8,918 nucleotides of DNA from DASUAS01 sp035763625 (GCA_035763625.1 DASUAS010000122.1:1-8918); one strand, 5' to 3'. Shown: positions 1 through 6,238, counted from the first letter of the stretch. The notes: generated by a model not told the origin, from the letters alone. Translations and numbers: made by a program.

Positions 1-1
1 C

Positions 2-853
2 GGTCCCGACGTCGCCCTCGCCCGCAACCCGAAGCTCGTCTATGGCCGTCTCACCGGGTGGGGTCAGGACGGTCCGCTCGCCCACAGCGCGGGTCACTCG
101 CTCAACTACGAGTCGATCACCGGCGCGATCGGATCGGTCGGCGCGCCGCACGGCGCGCCGGTGCCGGTGCTGCAGGTGCTCGGCGACTTCGCCGGCGGAG
201 GGCTGCACCTCGCGTACGGCGTGGTGTGCGCGCTCTTCGAAGCGCAGCGCTCGGGCAAGGGCCAGGTCGTCGACGCGGCGATGGTCGACGGTGTCGCGTC
301 GATCTTCTCGGTGTTCTACGGCATGGCCCGCTCGGGCATGCACACCGACGACATCGGCACCAACCTCTTCGACGGCGGCGCGCCGTTCTACTCGGTCTAC
401 GAGACCGCCGACGGGAGGTACGTGACGCTGGCGCCGATCGAACCGCACTTCTACGCGCAGCTGCTCGAGCAGCTCGGCATAGCGGGCGACGACCTCCCCG
501 CGCAGTACGACCGGTCGCACTGGCCGGAGATGAAGGAGCGCATCGCAGCCGCGGTGCGCACGAAGACGCGCGCCGAGTGGGAGGCGCAGCTGTCGGGCAC
601 CGACGTGTGCTTCGCCCCGGTGTACCGCTTCGGTGAGGCGCACGAGCATCCGCACAACGTGGCGCGCGACCTGTTCGTCAGCGCGCCCGACGGCGGACGC
701 CAGGTGGCGCCGGCCCCGCGGTTCAGCCGCACGGTGGCCGAGCCCGGCGACTCGTACGCGTACCCCGGCGTCGACACCGACGCGGTCCTCGGCGAGTTCG
801 GCTTCTCGGACGCCGACGTGGCGAAGCTCAGGGGCGCGGGCGCCGTCGCCTGA
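2..853 (+). CDS. Alpha-methylacyl-CoA racemase, CaiB/BaiF family (5' end missing)
   Basis: Inverts the stereocentre of 2-methylacyl-CoA thioesters so that branched-chain or sterol-derived acids can enter beta-oxidation; expected to be cytosolic. The visible frame gives 283 residues. It carries the family signature RLTGWGQDGPLA, then a GHSLNY motif, a VLGDFAGGG motif and an IEPHFYAQLL motif. Counting in the fragment, His32, Asp62 and Glu147 are 30 and 115 residues apart. This is exactly the spacing of the catalytic His126, Asp156 and Glu241 known (from memory) for the Mycobacterium tuberculosis enzyme MCR. That match favours a racemase over a generic CoA transferase of the same fold. About 94 N-terminal residues should lie upstream of the window. 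The C-terminus ends in the usual large-domain tail (QVAPAPRFSRT). The GntR gene starts 32 bases downstream on the same strand, but with its own promoter-like element. A class III CoA transferase is the main alternative. Confidence 0.88.
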   Translation, partial: GPDVALARNPKLVYGRLTGWGQDGPLAHSAGHSLNYESITGAIGSVGAPHGAPVPVLQVLGDFAGGGLHLAYGVVCALFEAQRSGKGQVVDAAMVDGVASIFSVFYGMARSGMHTDDIGTNLFDGGAPFYSVYETADGRYVTLAPIEPHFYAQLLEQLGIAGDDLPAQYDRSHWPEMKERIAAAVRTKTRAEWEAQLSGTDVCFAPVYRFGEAHEHPHNVARDLFVSAPDGGRQVAPAPRFSRTVAEPGDSYAYPGVDTDAVLGEFGFSDADVAKLRGAGAVA

Positions 854-870
854 GCAGATCGCCTGGGACG

Positions 871-888
871 CATAACGTATACACCGTG
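871..888 (+). promoter_or_regulatory. Probable promoter/operator of the GntR gene, reaching its start codon
   Basis: The 18 bases CATAACGTATACACCGTG contain the palindrome GTATAC (877-882) and a TANNNT-type -10 (TAACGT, 873-878). They end in the GTG start codon (886-888). No Shine-Dalgarno-like purine run lies between the -10 and GTG, so a leaderless transcript is likely. The element matches 13 of 18 bases with 2508-2525, in front of the operon. GTATAC-centred palindromes are known operators for several FCD-type GntR regulators, so autoregulation is a reasonable inference. Confidence 0.45.
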
Positions 889-1599
889 GTCGCGAAACGA
901 GGGGACGCCTCCGAGGCGGAGGACGGCGCCTTCTCGCCGGTGCCCCTCTTCGACCGTCCGAGCAGCGGTGACCTGGTCGCGGTCCACGTCCGGTCGCTGA
1001 TCTTCAATGGCGTGCTGCGTCAAGGCGATCGGGTCCACCAGGACGACATCGCCCGGCAGCTCGGGGTGAGCCGCATCCCGGTGCGGGAGGCGATCATCGC
1101 CCTCGATCGTGAGGGCTGGCTCACGATCACGCCCCACCGCGGTGCATTCGTGCACGGCCTGGACGAGGACGCGCTCCGCGACCACTACGAGCTTCTCGGG
1201 CTGGTCTACGGGTTGGCGGCGCGCCGCGCGGTGTCGCGCGCGACGCCGGAGTCACGCGACCGGTTGCGCGCCGCACAGGACGCGCTCGCCGACGCGGAGA
1301 CCCCCGACCAGCTGCACGAGACCAACGACCTCTTCCTCCGCACGCTGCTGGCGATGGCCCGATCACCGCGCCTCGGGAGTGTGATGCGCAACATGTCGAC
1401 GGTCGTGCCCGGGAACTTCTTCGAGTTGGTGCCAGGCAGCGGAGCCACCCAGCAACGGGGCACGCGCGCGATCGTCGATGCCATCGACGCGGACGATGCC
1501 GATCGGGCCGCCGACGCGTGCGTCACCCTGCTCACCGATCAGGGCGACCTGGTGATCAAGCTCCTCGCGTCGCGCGGGATGTTCGTCGCCGAGAGCTGA
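886..1599 (+). CDS. GntR family transcriptional regulator, FadR/FCD subfamily
   Basis: DNA-binding regulator, probably a repressor, of the adjacent CoA-thioester catabolic genes. The 237 residues contain a winged helix-turn-helix at about 30-90 (IARQLGVSRIPVREAI recognition region, then the wing ITPHRGAFV). A helical FCD ligand-binding domain follows at about 98-225. FCD domains usually hold a metal through an Asp and three His. Here the D-x-x-F-H motif reads N-D-L-F-L (147-151), and no His appears in the two later positions. The domain is therefore probably metal-free, as in E. coli FadR, which binds acyl-CoA. An acyl-CoA inducer is an inference. GTG at 886 is taken as start because it directly follows a promoter-like element. 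GTG at 940 would give a product 18 residues shorter that still keeps the whole HTH. The gene converges with the crotonase gene downstream. Confidence 0.9.
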   Translation: MVAKRGDASEAEDGAFSPVPLFDRPSSGDLVAVHVRSLIFNGVLRQGDRVHQDDIARQLGVSRIPVREAIIALDREGWLTITPHRGAFVHGLDEDALRDHYELLGLVYGLAARRAVSRATPESRDRLRAAQDALADAETPDQLHETNDLFLRTLLAMARSPRLGSVMRNMSTVVPGNFFELVPGSGATQQRGTRAIVDAIDADDADRAADACVTLLTDQGDLVIKLLASRGMFVAES

Positions 1600-1601
1600 G
1601 C

Positions 1602-1629
1602 CCGCGTGGGGGTCACCGCGTGGGGGTCA
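1602..1629. repeat. Perfect 14-bp tandem duplication at the convergent gene junction
   Basis: CCGCGTGGGGGTCA occurs at 1602-1615 and again, with no gap, at 1616-1629. The second copy includes the stop codon of the minus-strand crotonase (TCA at 1627-1629), so the first copy supplies a second TCA at 1613-1615. The whole space between the two converging genes is only 27 bases, and this repeat fills most of it. It looks like a replication-slippage product. No convincing hairpin terminator is visible here. Confidence 0.8.
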
Positions 1630-2460
1630 GTAGCCGCGGAAGCGGGGCTCGCGCTTCTCGATGAAGCTCTTGACGCCCTCTTCGCTGTCGAGGCTGCGGC
1701 CCATCACGTCGACCATCCATGCCTCTTCCTGCGCGATCGTCGCACGATCGACGTCGAGCGAGCGGTTGAGCAGCCACTTGTTGACCGCGTGCGCGCGCGT
1801 CGGGCCGTCGGCCAGCTTGCGCGCGATCTCGGCCACGGCGGTGTCGAGGTCGTCGGCGGGCACGACGCGGGTGACCAGGCCGATCTCGTAGGCGCGCTGC
1901 GCGGTGACGTCCTCGGCGAGGAGGATGAGCTCCTTGGCCCGCTGCAGCCCGACCAGGCGGGGGAGGAGCCAGGTGCCGAGCCCGTCGGCGGCCAGCGCGC
2001 GGCGGGCGAACACCTCGATGAACTTCGCGTTCTCGGAGGCGATCACCAGGTCACAGGCGAACGCGAGGTGGGCCCCGATGCCGGCCGCGGTGCCCTGCAC
2101 CTTGGCGACGACGGGGACCTCGCAGTCGAGGATGGCGTTCACGGTCTTGATCGCGCCCCGCAGCATCATGCGCCGCCGATCGCCGATCACCTCGTCGGGC
2201 GCGTCGGCGGGGCGCTCGGGAGCATCGGGGATGGTGGTGCCGCCCCGCAGGTCGGCGCCGGTGCAGAAGAAGCGACCGGTCGCCTGCAGCACCACGCAGC
2301 GGATGGCGAGGTCCTCGTCGGCGCGGCCCAACCACTCGCCCATGCGCACCCGCTGGGCGGAGGTGAGCGCGTTGCCCGCTTCGGGCCGGTCGATGGTGAT
2401 GGTGGCGATGCCGTCGGCGACGTCGAAGCGGACGCCGTCGAATTCGTCGGAGTAGGTCAC
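1627..2460 (-). CDS. Crotonase-family enoyl-CoA hydratase/isomerase, PaaG-like
   Basis: Acts on a CoA thioester through an enolate held in an oxyanion hole. The product has 277 residues, normal for the family. Visible features are the CoA/oxyanion motif FCTGAD (65-70), GTAAGIGAHLAFACDL (123-138) and the LADGLGTWLLPRLVG-type segment around 156-170. The two catalytic Glu of classical hydratase (rat Glu144 and Glu164) align with His131 and Phe151. Asp159, in the A-A-D-G motif, sits where PaaG isomerases carry their catalytic Asp. An isomerase of the PaaG or delta3-delta2 type is therefore more likely than a plain hydratase. Start: GTG at 2460 (MTYSDEF), chosen because GGAG lies 5 bases upstream and the N-terminus fits family length. 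A longer frame to 2592 would run into the divergent gene. It is transcribed divergently from the operon and probably shares control with it. Confidence 0.88.
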   Translation of the reverse strand: MTYSDEFDGVRFDVADGIATITIDRPEAGNALTSAQRVRMGEWLGRADEDLAIRCVVLQATGRFFCTGADLRGGTTIPDAPERPADAPDEVIGDRRRMMLRGAIKTVNAILDCEVPVVAKVQGTAAGIGAHLAFACDLVIASENAKFIEVFARRALAADGLGTWLLPRLVGLQRAKELILLAEDVTAQRAYEIGLVTRVVPADDLDTAVAEIARKLADGPTRAHAVNKWLLNRSLDVDRATIAQEEAWMVDVMGRSLDSEEGVKSFIEKREPRFRGY

Positions 2461-2465
2461 GGGAG

Positions 2466-2469
2466 CTCC
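2466..2469 (-). promoter_or_regulatory. Ribosome binding site deciding the start of the minus-strand crotonase
   Basis: On the minus strand GGAG stands 5 bases before GTG (2460). It lies inside the 8-base palindrome GGAGCTCC (2462-2469). It supports the short start over the upstream extension of the same frame. Confidence 0.6.
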
Positions 2470-2507
2470 AGCTCGATCGAGGCCGCGGCCCGGGTGGTCC
2501 GAGCCGG

Positions 2508-2525
2508 CAGATTGTATATTCCGTG
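2508..2525. promoter_or_regulatory. Divergent promoter with probable GntR operator between crotonase and operon
   Basis: The AT-rich core ATTGTATATT (2511-2520) stands out in otherwise GC-rich DNA. On the plus strand TATATT (2515-2520) is a good -10 for the operon, placing transcription start near 2526-2528, next to GTG 2531. On the minus strand TACAAT (2516-2511) is a good -10 for the crotonase, giving a leader of about 40 bases. The 18 bases CAGATTGTATATTCCGTG match 871-888 at 13 positions. One bound regulator could thus block both promoters. No recognisable -35 was found on either side. Confidence 0.5.
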
Positions 2526-2530
2526 TTCCT

Positions 2531-3781
2531 GTGAGCGACACGACGACGGGCACCATCACCGACGAGGGCGTCGAGCGACTGCGGGCCCGCATCGGGGTGC
2601 CGGAGCCGTGGACCCGCCGTCCGCACTACCTGCGGCCGAACACCGACGCGTTCCGGATCGTGGCCGAGAGCTACGGCGACGACAACCCGTTGTGGTGTGA
2701 TCCGGAGCACGCGACGGCGAGCGTGTGGGGTGGTCCGTTGGCGCCGCCGCCGTTGGTGGGGGGCGATTCGCTCGTCGGGGAGGACGAGGTCACCGCGGTG
2801 CCCGACGACCAGCGTGCACTGATGAAGGGCGACCCGTTGCGGGGGGTGCACGCGTTCTACTCGGCGAGCGCCCGGGAGTGGTGGGCGCCGTTGCGGGCGG
2901 ACCGGCGGGTGTGGCGACGCAACGCGATGGTGGCGGTGCTCGACAAGCCCAGCGAGTTCGCGGGCCGGGCGGTGCACGAGTGGTCGGCGAACGTGTTCCG
3001 CGACGACGAGGGCGCGGTCCTGTCGGGTCAGTACCGGTTGATGATCCGCACTGAGCGGAAGAAGGCACGGGAGAAGAAGAAGTACGACGCGATCGAACCC
3101 GCGGTGTACACCGACGACGAGATCGACGAGATCGACGCCGAGTACGCGGCGGCGTCGCGTCGGGGTCCCGAGCCGCGGTTCTGGGAGGACGTCGACGAGG
3201 GCGACACGATCGGCCCGATGGTGAAGGGCCCGTTGTTGGTGACCGACATGGTCTGCTGGCACGTGGGGATGGGCATGGGTCTCTACGACGTGAAGCCGCT
3301 CGCGTTGGGGGCCGCGAACCGGCGCAGGATCCCCCGGTTCTTCAAGCGCGACGACCAGAACATCCCCGACGTGCAGCAACGCGTGCACTGGGACCCCGAA
3401 TGGGCGCGACGGGCTGGGAACCCGACGACGTACGACTACGGCCGGATGCGCGAGACGTGGTTGATCCACCTCTGCACCGACTGGATGGGTGACGACGCCT
3501 GGCTGTGGAAGCTGGAGTGCTCCTTCCGCGGCTTCAACTACGTCGGTGACACCCACCACCTCACCGGCACCATCGTGCGCAAGTACCTCGCCGACGGTGA
3601 CCGCCCCGCGGTCGACCTCGAATTGGCCGCCACCAACCAGCGCGGGACCGTCACCACCCCCGGGACCGCCAGTGTCCTCTTGCCCTCACGCGAGCACGGA
3701 CCGGTGAAGTTGCCCGACCCGCCCGGCACCGACCTCGAGTCCTCGCTGACCGCCGTCAGCGGCGCGTTCAGCACGCGATGA
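2531..3781 (+). CDS. MaoC/FAS1-like dehydratase family protein, double hotdog
   Basis: Probable enoyl-CoA hydratase or dehydratase of the MaoC superfamily, first gene of the operon. The 416 residues split into an N-terminal FAS1-like hotdog (about 15-175), a highly charged linker (about 173-205, rich in Lys/Arg then Asp/Glu) and a C-terminal MaoC-like hotdog (about 215-385, with YDYGRMRETWLIHL and FRGFNYVGDTHHLTG motifs). The hydratase-2 motif D-x-N-P-L-H appears in the first domain as D50-D-N-P-L-W55, with Trp in place of the catalytic His. The second domain lacks that motif. Catalytic activity is therefore uncertain, and it may need a partner or act on an unusual substrate. GTG at 2531 is the start because it lies 10 bases after the -10. 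No Shine-Dalgarno is present, which suggests a leaderless or near-leaderless message. The next gene starts 10 bases downstream. Confidence 0.82.
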   Translation: MSDTTTGTITDEGVERLRARIGVPEPWTRRPHYLRPNTDAFRIVAESYGDDNPLWCDPEHATASVWGGPLAPPPLVGGDSLVGEDEVTAVPDDQRALMKGDPLRGVHAFYSASAREWWAPLRADRRVWRRNAMVAVLDKPSEFAGRAVHEWSANVFRDDEGAVLSGQYRLMIRTERKKAREKKKYDAIEPAVYTDDEIDEIDAEYAAASRRGPEPRFWEDVDEGDTIGPMVKGPLLVTDMVCWHVGMGMGLYDVKPLALGAANRRRIPRFFKRDDQNIPDVQQRVHWDPEWARRAGNPTTYDYGRMRETWLIHLCTDWMGDDAWLWKLECSFRGFNYVGDTHHLTGTIVRKYLADGDRPAVDLELAATNQRGTVTTPGTASVLLPSREHGPVKLPDPPGTDLESSLTAVSGAFSTR

Positions 3782-3791
3782 AGGCGGTGCG

Positions 3792-4607
3792 ATGACCTAC
3801 GAATCGGTCGACGGCCTCGACATCGAACTGGCCGACGGCGTGCTCACCCTGCGCCTGGCCCGGCCCGAGAAGCGCAACGCGCTCAACGACACGATGGTGT
3901 ATGCGGCGATCGACGCGGTCGACCTCGCCGGGCGCGACGAAGCGGTCCGGGCGATCCTGCTCACCAGCGCGGGCGAGCACTTCTGCTCCGGCTTCGACTG
4001 GGTGGCCCGCAACCAGGAAGCCAGCGAATCAGGGAGCAAGCCGCGCGCGGGGAGCATCCAACGGCGCCTCCCCTCGCAGGCGCACCGGTTGATCCCGCTG
4101 CTGTGCACCGTCCAACTGCCGGTCGTGTGCGCGGTGCGGGGCTGGGCCGCGGGCATCGGTCTCAACCTCGCGCTGGCCGCCGACTTCACCGTCGCTGCCA
4201 GCGACGCCCGCTTCTGGGCGCCGTTCGTCGACCGCGGGTTCACCCCCGACAGCGGTGCCACGTGGCTGCTCCCGCGTCGCATCGGCGAGGTGCGCGCCCG
4301 CGAGATGATCCACCTCGGCCGTGTCGTCGAGGGCACGGAAGCTGCCGAGTGGCAGATGATCCACCGCGCCGTTCCCGTCGGGGAAGTCGACGCGGTCGCC
4401 GGCGAGCTGGTCGGCACGTTGGCGAAGAGCGCGACCGTCGGCCTCGGGTTGTCGAAGTGGCTCCTTCACGTCGGCGCGACGACCGCGCTCGACGAGCACC
4501 TGCGCAACGAGGCGTTCGCGATGGAGCTCTCTTCGCGCAGCGACGACTTCCGCGAAGGCCTGCGCGCCTTCGGTGAGAAGCGACCACCCGAGTTCCGCGG
4601 CCGTTGA
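3792..4607 (+). CDS. Crotonase-family enoyl-CoA isomerase/hydratase, PaaG-like
   Basis: Second operon gene, 271 residues. Motifs in order: FCSGFDW oxyanion loop (64-70), GWAAGIGLNLALAADF (117-132), FTPDSGATWLLPRRIG (150-165), VGLGLSKWLL (216-225) and the C-terminal DFREGLRAFGEKRPPEF (252-268). The last three resemble E. coli PaaG, the ring 1,2-epoxyphenylacetyl-CoA isomerase (from memory). The classical Glu pair is replaced by Asn125 and Phe145. Asp153, 28 residues after Asn125, matches the PaaG catalytic Asp position. An insertion rich in Ser, Lys and Arg (about 73-95) probably forms the variable loop over the active site. Start ATG 3792 follows AAGG at 3781-3784. Its stop overlaps the next ATG by one base (TGATG), so translation is coupled. 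It shares the PaaG-like pattern with the minus-strand crotonase rather than with the two genes that follow. Confidence 0.88.
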   Translation: MTYESVDGLDIELADGVLTLRLARPEKRNALNDTMVYAAIDAVDLAGRDEAVRAILLTSAGEHFCSGFDWVARNQEASESGSKPRAGSIQRRLPSQAHRLIPLLCTVQLPVVCAVRGWAAGIGLNLALAADFTVAASDARFWAPFVDRGFTPDSGATWLLPRRIGEVRAREMIHLGRVVEGTEAAEWQMIHRAVPVGEVDAVAGELVGTLAKSATVGLGLSKWLLHVGATTALDEHLRNEAFAMELSSRSDDFREGLRAFGEKRPPEFRGR

Positions 4608-5416
4608 TGGCGTACGAGCGGCTGGTCGTCGAACGTCAGGGCCCGGTGGGCTGGTTGATCTTCGACCGCCCCGACGTCGGCAACGCGATGGACGCGCGGA
4701 TGATGACCGAGCTGGAGGAGGCGTGGCGCGAGCTCGACGACGACCCGGCAGTGCGCGTCATCGTGAACACCGGCAACGGCCGCAACTTCCAGACCGGTCT
4801 CGACGTCGCCGCGCTCAGCCGCGACAAGGAGGCCATGACCGAGCAGTCGCGCCGCACGCGCGACGCCGCGCTGCGTTTCACCGCCTGGCACAACCAGGTG
4901 TGGACGCCGGTGATCGCGGCCGTGAACGGCAACTGCGCGGGCGGGGGACTCCACTTCGTCGCCGACGCCGACATCGTGATCGCGGCCCGCGACGCGCAGT
5001 TCTTCGACACCCACGTGTCGCTCGGGCAGGCGATGTCGTACGAGGGCGTCGGCCTGTCGCACAAGATGGCGTTCGAGCCGATCATGCGCATGGCGCTGGT
5101 CGGACGTTCCGAGCGGATGCCGGCGGCTCGGGCCCGCCAGCTCGGGATGATCTCGCAGGTCGTCGATCCCCCCGACCGGCTGCGCGACGCTGCGCAGGAG
5201 CTCGCCGAGCAGGTGGCCAAGAACTCACCCGCCGCGATGCGCGCCACCAAGAAGGCGTTGTGGGGCGCGCTGGAGCACGGCCTCACCGACGCCTGCCGGG
5301 CCGGTGCGCAGGAGCTCGTCGACATGTGGGGCCACCCCGACCAGACCGAGGGACCGCTCGCGTTCGCCGAGAAGCGCGACGCTCGATGGGAGACAGCTCA
5401 GTTGGAGGAGTCGTGA
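4607..5416 (+). CDS. Crotonase-family protein, His/His active-site subtype, copy 1
   Basis: Third operon gene, 269 residues. It has the crotonase fold signatures: oxyanion loop FQTGLD (61-66) and NCAGGGLHFVADADIV (109-124). The positions of rat Glu144 and Glu164 hold His116 and His136, and Glu146 lies ten residues later. The same three residues occur in the next gene, so they are probably functional. The reaction is not known; classical water addition is unlikely. Crotonases known to have swapped Glu for His include C-C hydrolases such as 6-oxocamphor hydrolase, but similarity here is only at the level of the fold. By hand alignment about 66% of residues match the downstream paralogue (166 of 252), rising to 50 of 54 near the C-terminus. 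ATG at 4607 is preferred over TTG at 4604 because it gives TGATG overlap with the previous stop. No Shine-Dalgarno is seen, consistent with coupled re-initiation. Confidence 0.87.
   Translation: MAYERLVVERQGPVGWLIFDRPDVGNAMDARMMTELEEAWRELDDDPAVRVIVNTGNGRNFQTGLDVAALSRDKEAMTEQSRRTRDAALRFTAWHNQVWTPVIAAVNGNCAGGGLHFVADADIVIAARDAQFFDTHVSLGQAMSYEGVGLSHKMAFEPIMRMALVGRSERMPAARARQLGMISQVVDPPDRLRDAAQELAEQVAKNSPAAMRATKKALWGALEHGLTDACRAGAQELVDMWGHPDQTEGPLAFAEKRDARWETAQLEES
5216..5377 (+). repeat. Near-identical coding block, copy A (pairs with 6031-6192)
   Basis: 54 codons in the 3' part of the first tandem crotonase gene match 6031-6192 without gaps, 145 of 162 bases by hand count (about 89%). The encoded peptides differ at 4 positions. 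The rest of the two proteins is clearly less similar, at about 59% (116 of 198). Confidence 0.8.
5404..5410 (+). promoter_or_regulatory. Ribosome binding site of the second tandem crotonase
   Basis: GGAGGAG, inside the last codons of the upstream gene, lies just before GTG 5413. It is the strongest Shine-Dalgarno in the operon and fixes the start at the GTGA overlap, not at any earlier codon of the long open frame. Confidence 0.65.
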
Positions 5417-6225
5417 CCTTCTCGAAGTTCGACACCCTGATCGTGGAGCGTCACGGGCCGGTCGGGTGGCTGATCAACAACCGGCCGGAGCAGCTCAACG
5501 CGATGAGCGGCCACATGCGCGACGAGTTCGGCGACGCGTGGCTCGAGCTCGACGCCGATCCCGAGGTCAAGGTGATCGTGCACACCGGCGAGGGGCGCGC
5601 CTTCCAGACCGGCGTCGACGTGCAGGAGCTCGCCACCGACGGCATGGGCATGGAGCGCTACCGGGAGTCGGTGGAGAACTGGGACCTGCACTTCACCGCG
5701 TGGCAGCAGGGCGTGCAGAAGCCGGTGATCACTGCGATCAACGGCATCTGCGCGGGCGGCGCGTTCCACTGGGTCGCGGAGGCCGACATCGTGATCGCGG
5801 CGAGCGATGCGCAGTTCTTCGACCCGCACGTGTCGGTGGGTCAGGTGGTGGCGATCGAGGCGATCGCGCTGCTGCGCAAGATGCCCTTCGAATCGGTGAT
5901 GCGCATGGCGCTGGTCGGTCGCTACGAGCGCATGAACGCCGAGCGCGCCTACGAGCTCGGGATGATCTCGCAGATCGTCGATCCGCCGGAGCAGCTGCGC
6001 GAGGTCGCGCAGGAGCTGGGGGAGACCATCGCCAAGAACTCGCCCGCGGCGATGCGCGCCACCAAGCGTGCGCTGTGGGGGGCGCTCGAGCACGGCCTCA
6101 CCGAGGGCTGCCGGGCCGGCGCGCAGGAGCTGGTCTCGATGTGGGGCCACCCCGACCAGACCGAGGGCCCGCTCGCGTTCGCGGAGAAGCGCGAGCCCCG
6201 CTGGGCCGACCTCCCGCCTTCGTGA
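5413..6225 (+). CDS. Crotonase-family protein, His/His active-site subtype, copy 2
   Basis: Fourth operon gene, 270 residues, a tandem paralogue of the gene before it. Motifs are GPVGWLINNRPEQLNAM (15-31), FQTGVD (64-69), GICAGGAFHWVAEADIV (111-127), QFFDPHVSVGQ (134-144) and the shared C-terminal block (207-260). His119 and His139 replace the classical catalytic Glu pair, and Glu149 is conserved with the paralogue. The region just after the oxyanion loop (71-99) is the most diverged part between the two copies. In crotonases this area covers the acyl pocket, so the copies may differ in substrate or may form a mixed trimer; both ideas are inference. Start GTG 5413 overlaps the previous stop by four bases (GTGA) and follows GGAGGAG. 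Its frame stays open far upstream (from 4573), but that part only shadows the previous gene. Confidence 0.87.
   Translation: MTFSKFDTLIVERHGPVGWLINNRPEQLNAMSGHMRDEFGDAWLELDADPEVKVIVHTGEGRAFQTGVDVQELATDGMGMERYRESVENWDLHFTAWQQGVQKPVITAINGICAGGAFHWVAEADIVIAASDAQFFDPHVSVGQVVAIEAIALLRKMPFESVMRMALVGRYERMNAERAYELGMISQIVDPPEQLREVAQELGETIAKNSPAAMRATKRALWGALEHGLTEGCRAGAQELVSMWGHPDQTEGPLAFAEKREPRWADLPPS
6031..6192 (+). repeat. Near-identical coding block, copy B (pairs with 5216-5377)
   Basis: Second copy of the 54-codon block, 815 bases downstream of copy A in the paralogous gene. Both copies begin with the A-K-N-S-P-A-A-M motif and end at the F-A-E-K-R motif just before the divergent C-terminal tails. 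Confidence 0.8.
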
Positions 6226-6238
6226 GCTCGCGCGGGCG

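Noticed and set aside
2461..2592. 44-residue N-terminal extension of the minus-strand crotonase
   Set aside because: It would overlap the divergent MaoC-like gene and run through the promoter. GTG 2460 has a GGAG site and gives normal family length.
1606..2700. 364-codon plus-strand frame across the minus-strand crotonase and the divergent promoter
   Set aside because: It is rich in Asp, Gly, Val and His repeats, crosses the promoter region and ends inside the next gene. It is a shadow of the crotonase.
2051..3559. 502-codon open frame on the minus strand opposite the MaoC-like and crotonase genes
   Set aside because: Its product is low-complexity Arg/His/Pro/Val sequence typical of an antisense frame in GC-rich DNA. 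Both genes it overlaps have clear family motifs.
4573..5412. Long upstream extension of the second tandem crotonase frame
   Set aside because: The translated extension is Arg-rich shadow sequence of the previous gene, and the GGAGGAG-GTGA arrangement fixes the start at 5413.
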